Positions 8,288-17,857 are shown, counted from the first letter of the stretch. The stretch is DNA of 46,086 bases from Syntrophomonas sp. (GCA_028709585.1 JAQVWS010000004.1:1-46086), one strand, 5' to 3'. Numbers and translations are program-made. Notes: generated from the sequence alone by a model not told the origin.

Positions 8288-8303
8288 TGCAAGATATATG
8301 CCA
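8288..8303 (-). promoter_or_regulatory. Sigma-54-type (-24/-12) promoter of hdrCBA-flxDCBA
   Basis: The minus strand reads TGGCATATATCTTGCA. It has GG and GC separated by exactly 10 nt and matches the TGGCAC-N5-TTGCA consensus at all but one of the marked positions. Predicted transcription would begin near 8277, leaving about a 150-nt leader to the hdrC start. The region around is AT-rich and no comparably good sigma-A promoter was found, although a lone TATAAT lies at 8215-8220. Confidence 0.5.
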
Positions 8304-8330
8304 GACCGCAACTTCTCCTTATTTATTTTG

Positions 8331-8358
8331 CGGTTCATCTTGTGTATCTTCGGTTCAT
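8331..8358. repeat. Direct repeat CGGTTCAT spaced two helical turns
   Basis: CGGTTCAT occurs at 8331-8338 and 8351-8358, start to start 20 bp apart, on the upstream side of the sigma-54-like promoter. Such phasing is typical of paired activator half-sites. The repeat is short and could be chance. Confidence 0.35.
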
Positions 8359-8516
8359 TTATAATTATAATCCTATTTTCGCTATATTACAATAATTCCG
8401 TTATTAAATAATTCAGTAATTTATCCGGATTAATACAGTTTTAATAAGAAATAACTCTTATGGGTTATAATAATAATAGGTTGCTATTGTGCTTTAAAAC
8501 GATTAAATAAATATTA

Positions 8517-8552
8517 AGTGTTGCAAAATGTTACTTTACTGTATGCAACACT
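8517..8552. terminator. Hairpin downstream of the cytochrome b gene, probable terminator
   Basis: Perfect 9-bp arms AGTGTTGCA (8517-8525) and TGCAACACT (8544-8552) enclose an 18-nt loop. On the minus strand the stem is followed by a T-rich tract, fitting termination after the Fe-S/cytochrome b pair. Confidence 0.45.
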
Positions 8553-8580
8553 GTTCCTTTTTGGGTCAGCAAGATAAAAT

Positions 8581-8620
8581 CGGAACCTTCGGGTGGATTA
8601 TCGAACCCCATATAGTTCCG
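8581..8620. other. Nested inverted repeat beyond the cytochrome b stop
   Basis: Outer arms CGGAAC/GTTCCG (8581-8586, 8615-8620) enclose inner arms GGGT/ACCC (8591-8594, 8605-8608). It could be a transcript-stabilising 3' structure or part of a small RNA. It lacks tRNA features despite a GTTCGA-like string. Confidence 0.35.
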
Positions 8621-8655
8621 CCAATATCCAGCTTTGATAGAGTTGATATTTTTTC

Positions 8656-9372
8656 CTAAACATCTGTCATTGTTTCATCTGCTGAACGATCTGCATCATT
8701 TTCTTTAGATTTATCTTGAGACCGGGCAGCCATCTTTTGCCACCATTTACCGTGCCGACGAATTACATAATCCTGGTCAATTTTGCCGGTGAACATACTT
8801 GCCACCAAAGGCCGGTTGTCTTTGATAATAAAGGCCAACAGATGCACAATAATGGATAATAGCAAAATTACCGTAAAAAGATTATGAATCTGGGCCAGCC
8901 AGAATACACTGCTGGTAGATAAATATACCCCCGGCATATTCTTATATACTTTCAGTATACCGGTAATTATTAGTGCCAATATTGAAACCGCAGTTACCGC
9001 AAAGGCCAGCCTTTGTTCGGCTAAATACTTATCATTCTCAGGCTCCGGGGCCAAGCCTGCCATGGAAGCAAATATCTGCACCGACTCCTTTATATCTCCT
9101 CGGCGAGGCAAAATATCGTACCTCTTGCTATATAAAAGATAGGTTATATAATAAGCGCTGATAAAAATCAAAACTATAGCTGCAACATAATGGATATTCA
9201 AGGTTATCAGGAAATTGCTGGACCATCCCAAACCAGGCAGCTGGTCTATAAAATATCTTTTATAAATTGGCATTTGTCCAAAACCGGTAAACAGTAATAT
9301 AAAAATTGAGATTGCAACGGTCCAATGAATAAAGCGCACCAGTATATTGTGACGCTTAATCTTCATGGTCAT
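8656..9372 (-). CDS. Membrane cytochrome b subunit (formate dehydrogenase gamma / cytochrome b561-like)
   Basis: A 238-residue integral membrane protein with four predicted helices (about 12-32, 55-75, 127-147 and 165-187). Candidate haem histidines lie in RFIHWTV, LNIHYVAA, QIHNLF and IIVHLLAF, the layout of FdnI/FdoI and related di-haem b subunits that link a periplasmic enzyme to the quinone pool. The charged C-terminal tail (about 205-238) is probably cytoplasmic. Its start overlaps the end of the upstream Fe-S gene by 17 bp, so the two form one unit. No catalytic formate dehydrogenase, hydrogenase or molybdopterin oxidoreductase gene is adjacent, so the redox partner is unknown. A formate or hydrogen link is only inferred from family membership. 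Confidence 0.8.
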   Translation of the reverse strand: MTMKIKRHNILVRFIHWTVAISIFILLFTGFGQMPIYKRYFIDQLPGLGWSSNFLITLNIHYVAAIVLIFISAYYITYLLYSKRYDILPRRGDIKESVQIFASMAGLAPEPENDKYLAEQRLAFAVTAVSILALIITGILKVYKNMPGVYLSTSSVFWLAQIHNLFTVILLLSIIVHLLAFIIKDNRPLVASMFTGKIDQDYVIRRHGKWWQKMAARSQDKSKENDADRSADETMTDV

Positions 9373-10354
9373 CGTCTCCCTTCATTATTTGATAGGTGCT
9401 GATTGCAGCGGCCAAAATTCCTGCTGCCGGCGCCATAAGGAATCCACCCAGCATTTTATCCGGCATATTTAAAGGATTTTCCATATTAACAGCCATATTA
9501 ATCCTGCCTGGCTGGCCGTCTATATCCTGAGCCAGGATAGCCTTATTGATTACCTCAAATGGTATTTTGGAGATGTAGAAATTTGATGTCCCACCGTTTT
9601 CAACATCACCATATATATAGCCATTATTTTCCTTAGCCCAGTTTTTAGCATATTGGCGCAGCTCTGCCTTATCGCCAAATTTAATTGCCCCCTGAGGACA
9701 CGATGATACACAGGCCGGCTGACCGCCGTCAGCAATTAGGTCATGGCACATATCACATTTGTACATTACTCCCCCGCCTGCATAATCAGGCGCCACTTGC
9801 AGATAAAGGCCTACCCCGGCTTGGCGCTGCGGTATATGCCAGGGGCAAACATCGCGGCATTTTCCGCCCCCAAAGCAACCGTTGGGATTTATAACCACCG
9901 GCCCTTCGGGCAACTTATCATTTACGCCAAAAGGACACAGTGTCGAACAGGGCGGATTGTCACAATGCATGCACTTGCGCGGAATATGAATCTTTACTTC
10001 TTCTCCGTTATGGACAAATTCCAGATGCTGTACATATGTCCAATTATACGGGGTTAGCCGGTCATTTAGATCTCTTTTATGCGACCAGTCCTCAAACTTT
10101 TTCTGCGGCCAATAGTTTTTTATAGGCTGCTGGGGCTCAGGGTATTTGGGCATATTTTTAACCCGGCACCCGGCCACACATGCAGGGGTATCCAAATGCG
10201 GACATCCGTTGCATTTAGTTAAATCATGAAGCATTGCATAATTTTCTGACGACAAGGTCTGGGCTGCAGCTTTCCCGGCACCGCTTAATATGCTGGCGGC
10301 AGCAGCCCCAGAAACAGCGGTTCTTATTAAAAATGATCTTCTTGTGATTGCCAT
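9356..10354 (-). CDS. Tat-exported four-cluster Fe-S protein (FdhB/HybA/PsrB-like) with C-terminal anchor
   Basis: A 332-residue protein with a twin-arginine signal at the N-terminus (TRRSFLI, Ala-rich h-region ending near AQT), so it should be exported folded. Cysteine groups for four [4Fe-4S] clusters follow: CNGCPHL..CVAGC, CMHCDNPPCSTLCP, CFGGGKCRDVCP and CDMCHDL..CVSSCP. A hydrophobic C-terminal segment (about 303-323) should anchor it next to the cytochrome b encoded downstream. This is the electron-transfer subunit of a CISM-type enzyme (formate dehydrogenase, hydrogenase or polysulfide reductase families). A good RBS (AGGAGG) precedes the ATG, and a promoter and palindromic operator lie just upstream. 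The absence of a catalytic subunit next door is unusual. Confidence 0.82.
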   Translation of the reverse strand: MAITRRSFLIRTAVSGAAAASILSGAGKAAAQTLSSENYAMLHDLTKCNGCPHLDTPACVAGCRVKNMPKYPEPQQPIKNYWPQKKFEDWSHKRDLNDRLTPYNWTYVQHLEFVHNGEEVKIHIPRKCMHCDNPPCSTLCPFGVNDKLPEGPVVINPNGCFGGGKCRDVCPWHIPQRQAGVGLYLQVAPDYAGGGVMYKCDMCHDLIADGGQPACVSSCPQGAIKFGDKAELRQYAKNWAKENNGYIYGDVENGGTSNFYISKIPFEVINKAILAQDIDGQPGRINMAVNMENPLNMPDKMLGGFLMAPAAGILAAAISTYQIMKGDDDHED

Positions 10355-10373
10355 ACTATACCTCCTAATAAAT

Positions 10374-10390
10374 ATACCCCCTATGGGTAT
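10374..10390. promoter_or_regulatory. CsoR/CstR-like operator upstream of the Fe-S/cytochrome b operon
   Basis: On the minus strand the site reads ATACCCATAGGGGGTAT, with inverted arms ATACCC and GGGTAT. This is the signature of CsoR-family (copper, persulfide or other metal sensing) operators. It lies between the predicted promoter and the RBS, where a repressor would block transcription. The likeness is seen; which regulator binds is unknown. Confidence 0.5.
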
Positions 10391-10401
10391 TTTATATCTC
10401 T

Positions 10402-10430
10402 ATTTTATACATTCGTATAGATTTTGGCAA
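10402..10430 (-). promoter_or_regulatory. Sigma-A-type promoter of the Fe-S/cytochrome b operon
   Basis: On the minus strand TTGCCA (10430-10425) and TAAAAT (10407-10402) are separated by 17 nt, each one mismatch from consensus. The predicted start falls just before the palindromic operator at 10374-10390. Confidence 0.55.
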
Positions 10431-10507
10431 TAACAAATATTTTTCTTCTGTAACTATCATAGGATAAATAAACATAATAAAATAAATTTTCGGGTAATCC
10501 TAACCGT

Positions 10508-10533
10508 AAAAAAGAGGGGTTGTCCCCTCTTTT
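10508..10533 (-). terminator. Terminator of feoAB
   Basis: Arms AAAAGAGGGG/CCCCTCTTTT with a 4-nt loop, followed on the minus strand by a T-run, lie 24 bp beyond the feoB stop. Confidence 0.8.
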
Positions 10534-10556
10534 AAGCAACTTCAAAATGCCGTTGT

Positions 10557-12728
10557 TTATGCCCATCCCAATAATCGTACGGTTTGAGCTACCACAAAAC
10601 AAAGTATTATACCGGTCATGGTTGGTACTATAAAAGCCACCAACGGCCATTTCTTGCTTTGGGTCTCTTTGCAGATAGTTAGTAAAGTTGTTCCGCAGGG
10701 AAAATGATTAAGGAAGAAGAGCATAGTACATAATGCTGTCAACCAGGTCCATTCATGGGAAACAAACAACTCTCGCAATGATTCCAGACTGTTTATTTCG
10801 ATTAGCTGACCGGTAGACATATACGCCATTATTAGAATGGGAATAACAATCTCATTGGCTGGAAATCCTAATATAAAGGCAATCAGTATAAATCCATCCA
10901 ATCCCAGATAACGAGCGAACGGGTCTAAAACATTAGCTCCATATTGTATGATGCTTATCTCATTGTCGCCCATGAAAACATTAGCCATTATCCAGATAAT
11001 TAAACCAGCCGGAGCCGCTACCATAACCGCCCGGCCAAGAACAAATAAGGTACGGTCATATAGGGAGCGCACTATGATCCTCCCTATTTGTGGCTTTCTA
11101 TAGGGAGGCAATTCCAAAGTAAATGAGGAAGGCATTCCCTTTAGAATGGTATGGGATAGAAGTTTTGAAACCGTTAATGTTATAACTATTCCCAGAACTA
11201 TTAAGGCTACAATGGTTAAAACCGCCAGCACAGACTGGTACTGGCCTGCTGATCCAGCGATAAATATCATGGCCAGGGCAATTAAGGCTGGAAAGCGTCC
11301 GTTACAGGGCACAAAATTATTGGTTATCGTGGCAATCAGGCGCTCCCGAGGGGAGTCAATAATTCGGCAGGCAATCACGCCGGCTGCATTACAACCGAGT
11401 CCCATGCACATGGTCAAGGCCTGTTTCCCATGAGCGCAAGCCTTCTTAAAGAAGTTATCCAGATTAAAAGCAACCCGGGGCAGGTATCCCAGATCTTCTA
11501 AAATGGTGAATAGCGGGAAAAATATAGCCATGGGCGGCAACATTACTGCTATAACCCAGGCCAGGGTTCGATAAACACCCAGAACCAGTGCTCCATGCAA
11601 CCAATTCGGGCAATTAACCCACAGGCAAAAATCGGTTAATTTTTCCTCAAACCAGAATAAACCTATGGTCAGCGCTTGGGAAGGATAATTTGCCCCCTCA
11701 ATCGTAATCCACAATATCAAGCCCAATAAGCTTATCATAATAGGTATGCCAAAAAGCCTGGATGTCAGGATATTATCAATTTGGCGGTCCTGTTGATTGT
11801 ACGATTGTTTTGCATATGATATAGTTGCAGCACTAATCTCTTCAGCATTTTTTAAAATCTCTAATACCATGCTATCGCACAATTCATCTTTGCCAATATT
11901 ATTCTGCACCAGATATTGCTCCAACTGGGTTAAGGTATGTAATATATCTTTTTCCGAACAGATATCCTTTGCCAGGTATTTGCCTACCACCTCCAGGAAT
12001 GGGTCTTGATTCTCTAATAACCTTAAAGATATCCATCTGCTTATAAACTTGTCTTTTATGCATAGACTAATAACTGGTTCAATTTTACTTACCAGATCTT
12101 CAATTAAACTATTATAATGCACCTTTAGGGGCTTAGTTGTTATTTTACCGCTGGCTACATCTTGTATGGTATCCTGCAGCTCATTCAGACCCACCCCCGT
12201 CCTGGCACTGGTTCCTATGACTGGGACTCCCAGCAGCGAGGAAAGGCGCTGTAAATCAATATGAATACCTTTCCTTCCGGCCTCATCCAACAGGTTTACA
12301 CATACCACTACTTTATCAGTAATCTCCATAATCTGCAGAACCAGGTTGAGATTTCTTTCCAGAGTTGTTGCATCGGCAACCACAACCGTTGCTTGTGGTC
12401 TGCCAAAACAGATAAAATCTCTGGCAATCTCCTCTTCGGGTGAATTAGCTGCTAATGAATAGGTGCCCGGCAGATCAATTAAATTATAATTATTACCTTT
12501 ATGGTTATACCTCCCCTGGGCATTGGCTACGGTTTTGCCCGGCCAATTTCCGGTATGCTGATTTAATCCGGTCAGACTGTTAAAGATGGTGCTTTTACCG
12601 GTATTGGGATTCCCGGCGAGGGCAATTACCAAACCATCGACACAATTTTGATACATGAGAGACGTCTCCTTAACCGAACCAATTGCTGATTTAGAGTGGA
12701 AATCCATTAATTGTACCGCCTTATTCAT
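10557..12728 (-). CDS. feoB: Ferrous iron transporter FeoB
   Basis: A 723-residue membrane GTPase that imports Fe(II). The N-terminal G domain has GNPNTGKST (G1), DLPGTYS (G3), NLLD (G4) and GTSART (G5). A GDI-like linker follows, then a membrane domain with two Gate regions, including the conserved Cys motifs GLGCNAAG and NNFVPCNGR. The predicted ATG overlaps the feoA stop by 8 bp. An internal Met about 25 codons in (MYQNCVDG), close to the G domain, is an alternative start. No feoC is seen. It probably supplies iron for the many Fe-S proteins of this anaerobe. A clean terminator follows. Confidence 0.95.
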   Translation of the reverse strand: MNKAVQLMDFHSKSAIGSVKETSLMYQNCVDGLVIALAGNPNTGKSTIFNSLTGLNQHTGNWPGKTVANAQGRYNHKGNNYNLIDLPGTYSLAANSPEEEIARDFICFGRPQATVVVADATTLERNLNLVLQIMEITDKVVVCVNLLDEAGRKGIHIDLQRLSSLLGVPVIGTSARTGVGLNELQDTIQDVASGKITTKPLKVHYNSLIEDLVSKIEPVISLCIKDKFISRWISLRLLENQDPFLEVVGKYLAKDICSEKDILHTLTQLEQYLVQNNIGKDELCDSMVLEILKNAEEISAATISYAKQSYNQQDRQIDNILTSRLFGIPIMISLLGLILWITIEGANYPSQALTIGLFWFEEKLTDFCLWVNCPNWLHGALVLGVYRTLAWVIAVMLPPMAIFFPLFTILEDLGYLPRVAFNLDNFFKKACAHGKQALTMCMGLGCNAAGVIACRIIDSPRERLIATITNNFVPCNGRFPALIALAMIFIAGSAGQYQSVLAVLTIVALIVLGIVITLTVSKLLSHTILKGMPSSFTLELPPYRKPQIGRIIVRSLYDRTLFVLGRAVMVAAPAGLIIWIMANVFMGDNEISIIQYGANVLDPFARYLGLDGFILIAFILGFPANEIVIPILIMAYMSTGQLIEINSLESLRELFVSHEWTWLTALCTMLFFLNHFPCGTTLLTICKETQSKKWPLVAFIVPTMTGIILCFVVAQTVRLLGWA

Positions 12729-12969
12729 CTGTTGCTAGATATTCTACCAGTATTTGTGATGCTGACTCTGAACGAAGCGCGATGACCACTCCCCGTAATT
12801 CATAGGCAATCGGATCACCGCAGGGGCTTTTTTGTAATGACTTAATTTTTGTATTATAAACAAGCCCCAAATCCATCATTCTTCTTCTTTCATTACCCTG
12901 AGCGGTTAGTTTTTTGACTATTCCTGAACTGCCGGGTGAAAGCTGGTGTAATGGAATTAGACTACCCAT
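12721..12969 (-). CDS. feoA: FeoA SH3-like protein
   Basis: An 82-residue protein of the FeoA family (SH3-like beta barrel) with the typical start SLIPLHQLSPGSSGIV and the segment RRRMMDLGLV near the middle. FeoA is a small cytoplasmic partner required for FeoB-mediated Fe(II) uptake. It is the first gene of a two-gene operon and overlaps feoB. A GGAGG sequence lies about 11 nt before the ATG. The 240-bp upstream region is AT-rich, and I could not identify a convincing Fur-type box in it. Confidence 0.9.
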   Translation of the reverse strand: MGSLIPLHQLSPGSSGIVKKLTAQGNERRRMMDLGLVYNTKIKSLQKSPCGDPIAYELRGVVIALRSESASQILVEYLATDE

Positions 12970-13154
12970 AAATTTTTGCCTCCATAAAATAATGCCTCAT
13001 AGCTTGAATATTAATAAAGAGTTATTTTAATCTTACGACCTATATTATGTCTGGAATAATCCTTTTGTTACTACTATGAATATAATCGCATCACAATTAA
13101 CTGACTGTAAGTAAGTCATAATTTCGATAATAAATAAGGCAATATGTAATTAAA

Positions 13155-13188
13155 AAAACGAAGGACTTCACATGAAGTCCCTCGTTAT
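13155..13188 (-). terminator. Terminator after the anchored hypothetical gene
   Basis: GGACTTCA/TGAAGTCC arms extended by CGA/TCG pairs, with a run of seven T on the minus strand, lie 20-50 bp beyond the stop of the 238-residue gene. Confidence 0.75.
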
Positions 13189-13209
13189 GATATTTAACTT
13201 TTAATTGAT

Positions 13210-13926
13210 TTAATTCCGGGAACTCCTGTCCGGAGCTTTAATCTCTATCTTTTTACCAAAATCAGAGAACTCCGCCAGGATTTCCAGACTCGTCTTTTCA
13301 TTGCGCTTGTTGGTAGCAGTCAAAACTGCCTTTCTTATGATATCGTTATGATAATCAATCCAAATATGGTATTCAAAATCTTTCCACAGATTCTCCAGCA
13401 ACTGGCTTTCCATCGAAGGTCTGCATTTTACCGTCAAACATTCAGTGCCAGCTATTTTTTCAAATCCAACCTTCTCTACTTGCTCAACATTATTAAATCT
13501 GAAATTAGACAGGGGATTTAATTCTGATATCAAAATATCTTCTGAATTTGTGGTACCACTTTCAATCACCAGCCATTTTTTTGACAGAGAATCATAATTA
13601 TAGATGGTTCTGTCAATATAGTAAATATCAACTGGTGTGTTAACCATCTCCCCCTTTATATGAGTATTGCCATTACTTTTTTCCCCTTCTACCTGGCTTA
13701 TCACCTCCTTTCGCTCATCGACCGTAAACCCAGAATGCAGAATGTATCTAAAACTATCACAAGCCATCATGTTATTTAAGGCTATCTGCAGTTCCATACC
13801 CGGTTCAAGCTTGATCTTCTCATAGAATCGATTTATGGTATTAAAGCCGATCAATAAGAGAATGGCCATTAATACGCCCATTAATAATATTACTACTATC
13901 CATCGGGTTCTATTTATCCCCTTCAC
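13210..13926 (-). CDS. Membrane-anchored hypothetical protein, possible LolA/MucB-like fold
   Basis: A 238-residue protein with one N-terminal transmembrane helix (about residues 9-29, an uncleaved anchor) and an otherwise soluble extracytoplasmic domain of alternating beta-strand-like segments. I do not recognise a named family with confidence. The pattern (LNNMMACDSFRY, then repeated strands around IYYIDRTIYNYDS, ending in a lysine-rich strand) recalls LolA/LppX/MucB-like sheets found in Firmicute anti-sigma or outgrowth proteins. It is monocistronic with its own terminator, located between feoA and groEL. No catalytic residues are evident. Confidence 0.6.
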   Translation of the reverse strand: MKGINRTRWIVVILLMGVLMAILLLIGFNTINRFYEKIKLEPGMELQIALNNMMACDSFRYILHSGFTVDERKEVISQVEGEKSNGNTHIKGEMVNTPVDIYYIDRTIYNYDSLSKKWLVIESGTTNSEDILISELNPLSNFRFNNVEQVEKVGFEKIAGTECLTVKCRPSMESQLLENLWKDFEYHIWIDYHNDIIRKAVLTATNKRNEKTSLEILAEFSDFGKKIEIKAPDRSSRN

Positions 13927-14238
13927 CCCTCACCCCAGCAAGATTATGCCTAAAAGTATTGCAATATACTGTCAACTCAATTCGTAATATATTGTATTAG
14001 TGCATTTTTTAATATATACCGAAATGAAGGTCAGAATATTATTCCATAAATAACATGCGAGCCCGTCTCGGTGGCAAAACTGCGCCAAGTTACATAATCG
14101 AAAAAAGATGCCGCCCAATAGTTTAGTAAACTAATGAACGGCATCTCAATATTTTTTTAAAGCAATATCAGCAAATATATTAATATCGCTTTGTTTTATT
14201 AGTCACGGTAGGTTTATAGCGGGCAAGAGGCGTTATTA
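13927..14238. other. 312-bp intergenic region between groEL and the hypothetical gene
   Basis: It contains the groEL terminator (14107-14145) and, at about 14050-14095, a GC-richer island with two small hairpins on the minus strand (TGGC/GCCA and CGAG/CTCG). I could not match these to a known riboswitch. No coding frame is seen. Confidence 0.5.
14107..14145. terminator. Terminator of groESL
   Basis: GATGCCG/CGGCATC arms enclose a second perfect stem TAGTTTA/TAAACTA. T-runs flank the stem on both strands, so it can also act from the opposite side. Confidence 0.75.
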
Positions 14239-15894
<1,656 letters not shown>

Positions 15895-15918
15895 CTATGT
15901 ACCCTCCTTAATTAATTA

Positions 15919-16209
15919 TTAGATTATTTTCGCCAGGATATCTCTCTCACTGAGAATGAGAACGGTTTCACTGTCTAACTTAAACTCCATACCTCCATAT
16001 TTCGAAAAAATAATCTTATCTCCTACAGCAACATCTAAGGCAACTCTTTCACCCTTATCATTTAATGCTCCAGGACCCACTGCCATAACTTCAGCTTCCT
16101 GAGGTTTTTCTTTGGCTGTGTCAGGTACAAAAAGCCCGCTTTTAGTTTTGGCTTCAGCCGTTTCGATTACTTTTACTACCACTCGATCTCCTAATGGTTG
16201 AATCTTCAC
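15919..16209 (-). CDS. groES: Co-chaperonin GroES
   Basis: A 96-residue co-chaperonin that caps the GroEL ring. I choose GTG 16209 as the start (protein begins [13 protein letters not shown]). It has AAGGAGG 7 nt upstream and gives the normal length; a longer frame starting inside the CIRCE region would add 11 unconserved residues. The mobile-loop segment [14 protein letters not shown] and the conserved SKYGG are present. First gene of groESL. Confidence 0.95.
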   Translation of the reverse strand: MKIQPLGDRVVVKVIETAEAKTKSGLFVPDTAKEKPQEAEVMAVGPGALNDKGERVALDVAVGDKIIFSKYGGMEFKLDSETVLILSERDILAKII

Positions 16210-16235
16210 AGGTATGCCTCCTTTATTATTTGTTG

Positions 16236-16262
16236 TTAGCACTCGACGTTTGCGAGTGCTAA
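16236..16262. promoter_or_regulatory. CIRCE operator of groESL
   Basis: A perfect TTAGCACTC-N9-GAGTGCTAA inverted repeat lies between a -10 box (TATAAT, minus strand 16277-16272) and the groES RBS. It is the binding site of the heat-shock repressor HrcA, so groESL should be derepressed by heat or unfolded protein. No hrcA gene is in the window. Confidence 0.95.
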
Positions 16263-16430
16263 CATTTATTTATTATATTAGGCAAGATTAGCCAAGTACA
16301 CAAATCACAATTTCGGCTAAATCCGCCTAATATTTTCGATTATTATTATTCTCCTGACTTTTTCCTTTTATACCTTCCGATTACTAACTATTTCAAAAAA
16401 ACGTATTCAGCCGGTATCATTGCCTGTTTT

Positions 16431-16922
16431 CTAATTTTGTCCGCATTCGGTGCTGGAACCCTTGATTATATCCAGTCCGTGGCTTAATGCAGGCAAAATA
16501 GCCTCGATAGACTCCCTAACACCTTTAACGCTGCCAGGCAGATTAATTATCAGGGTTTTCCCTCTTATACCTGCCGCTGCCCTTGACAGCATAGCTTTCG
16601 GTGTCTTATTCAATCCATAGTAACGAATAGCCTCCGGAATACCAGGAGTCATCCGCTGGATTACCTTAAGAGTAGCTTCCGGAGTAACGTCACGGCTGGA
16701 AAAACCGGTTCCCCCTGATGTAAAGACAATATCCAACTTAAGTTGGTCACAGGCATGGATCAATTTCTCGATAATTATCTCTTCCTGATCAGGAATAATC
16801 TCATAATATTCAAACTCAAACCCATGCTCCACCAACATGGTCTGAATCTGCTTCCCGCTAATATCTTCCCGTTCTCCCCGGGAACCCTTATCGCTCATTA
16901 TTAATATGCCGGTTTTGTACAT
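16431..16922 (-). CDS. mogA: Molybdopterin adenylyltransferase-family protein (MogA/MoaB)
   Basis: A 163-residue protein of the MogA/MoaB family, which adenylates molybdopterin before metal insertion. It shows the family motifs TSGGTGFSSRDVTPEAT and NLPGSVKGVRE and has the single-domain length. Last gene of the pterin-cofactor operon; its ATG overlaps the stop of the MOSC gene (TAATG). I cannot separate MogA from MoaB on sequence alone. Either supports Mo or W enzymes such as formate dehydrogenase or aldehyde oxidoreductase. Confidence 0.85.
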   Translation of the reverse strand: MYKTGILIMSDKGSRGEREDISGKQIQTMLVEHGFEFEYYEIIPDQEEIIIEKLIHACDQLKLDIVFTSGGTGFSSRDVTPEATLKVIQRMTPGIPEAIRYYGLNKTPKAMLSRAAAGIRGKTLIINLPGSVKGVRESIEAILPALSHGLDIIKGSSTECGQN

Positions 16923-17362
16923 TAATTTAACACCTCAACTAAATCACCTTTTTTTATGTCTCCTCCCTTTAGCACCTGGCAGAAAAGACCTTCATAGGGC
17001 AACAGAGTAACCCCAAAAGTCCTGGTAACTACGCTGGGGTGATCTTCCTTGCCTACCTGAGTTACCTCCAACACTGTATCCATACCGATTTTCAGTTTAC
17101 CGCCCACACCTACTCTGCTGAGATCAATATCTTCAATAAGTAAATTTTCTGCAAACTGACCTGGTTTAATGTCCATTTTCTTTTCCCGGTTTACTTTAAC
17201 CACGCTGGCCCAATTCAAACAGGTAACCTGGCGGCCCCAATCACCGCCATGACCGTCATTCTCAATTCCAAAGCCAGCTATTACCCTGGCTTTCTCAACT
17301 TCCTCTTTTAACTGCCCCCGCTCAGGGCTTATACAAATTGAATGCAGTTTACCCTTTTTCAA
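16922..17362 (-). CDS. MOSC-domain protein
   Basis: A 146-residue single MOSC domain (molybdenum cofactor sulfurase C-terminal-like) with the typical GDWGRQVTCLNW and PGQFAENLLIEDIDL segments. Stand-alone MOSC proteins next to moaA/moaC/mogA are common in Clostridia and are thought to bind or transfer the cofactor or sulfur. The exact activity is not known. Of its two cysteines, one lies in that segment (VTCLNW). The start is TTG 17362, immediately after the moaC stop, with GGAGG 8 nt upstream. Confidence 0.82.
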   Translation of the reverse strand: MKKGKLHSICISPERGQLKEEVEKARVIAGFGIENDGHGGDWGRQVTCLNWASVVKVNREKKMDIKPGQFAENLLIEDIDLSRVGVGGKLKIGMDTVLEVTQVGKEDHPSVVTRTFGVTLLPYEGLFCQVLKGGDIKKGDLVEVLN

Positions 17363-17854
17363 CTAGTCTGCCTCCTTGTTGTCTGCTCTATTCAATTGCC
17401 CGCTTTTTCCGCCGGATTTTTCCAACAGCTGTATATTGGTTATCTCCATCCACCTGTCTATAGCTTTGCACATATCATAAACGGTCAGGGCAGCCACCGT
17501 AACCGCAGTAATTGCCTCCATTTCCACCCCGGTCTTGCCGCTGGTCTTAACCTGGGAATGGATAATTAAGGATTTGTCAGCCTCATCAAAGGTGAATTCA
17601 ATATCTATCCCGTTTAACATGAGAGGATGACACATAGGTATCAGGGCGGGCGTTTGTTTGGCTCCCATTATACCTGCTACCTGGGCTACAGCTAATACGT
17701 CTCCCTTTTTAATGTTCCCCTCCCGAATAGTATGCAGGGTTTCAGCCTGCATACGAACAATGGCTTGAGCCCTGGCAAATCTTGTAGTATCCCGTTTGTC
17801 ACTTATATCCACCATTCGCGCGTAGCCCTGCTCGTTTATATGACTGAGGTTCAT
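17363..17854 (-). CDS. moaC: Cyclic pyranopterin monophosphate synthase MoaC
   Basis: A 163-residue MoaC that, together with MoaA, converts GTP to cyclic pyranopterin monophosphate. Conserved motifs are visible: MVDISDKRDTTR near the start, PMCHPL, and KTGVEMEAITAV followed by DMCKA. The C-terminal 25 residues are polar and variable. It starts 3 bp after moaA and abuts the MOSC gene, within one operon. Confidence 0.95.
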   Translation of the reverse strand: MNLSHINEQGYARMVDISDKRDTTRFARAQAIVRMQAETLHTIREGNIKKGDVLAVAQVAGIMGAKQTPALIPMCHPLMLNGIDIEFTFDEADKSLIIHSQVKTSGKTGVEMEAITAVTVAALTVYDMCKAIDRWMEITNIQLLEKSGGKSGQLNRADNKEAD

Positions 17855-17857
17855 TGG

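Larger units (their letters stand above)
8129..8655. other. 527-bp AT-rich intergenic region between hdrC and the cytochrome b gene
   Basis: No credible coding frame is seen. It holds, from the hdrC side, an AT-rich leader, the sigma-54-like element (8288-8303), an imperfect palindrome CTTGTAACGTTGCAAG (8278-8293), the CGGTTCAT repeats, a 9-bp hairpin (8517-8552) and a nested hairpin (8581-8620). Confidence 0.6.

Noticed and set aside
8595-8612. tRNA-like TTCGA string
   Set aside because: No cloverleaf, acceptor stem or anticodon arm can be built around it.
14050-14095. Possible guanidine-II or other riboswitch in the groEL 3' region
   Set aside because: Only one of two tiny hairpins has an ACGG loop and the stems are 4 bp. 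The region lies downstream, not upstream, of a gene start.
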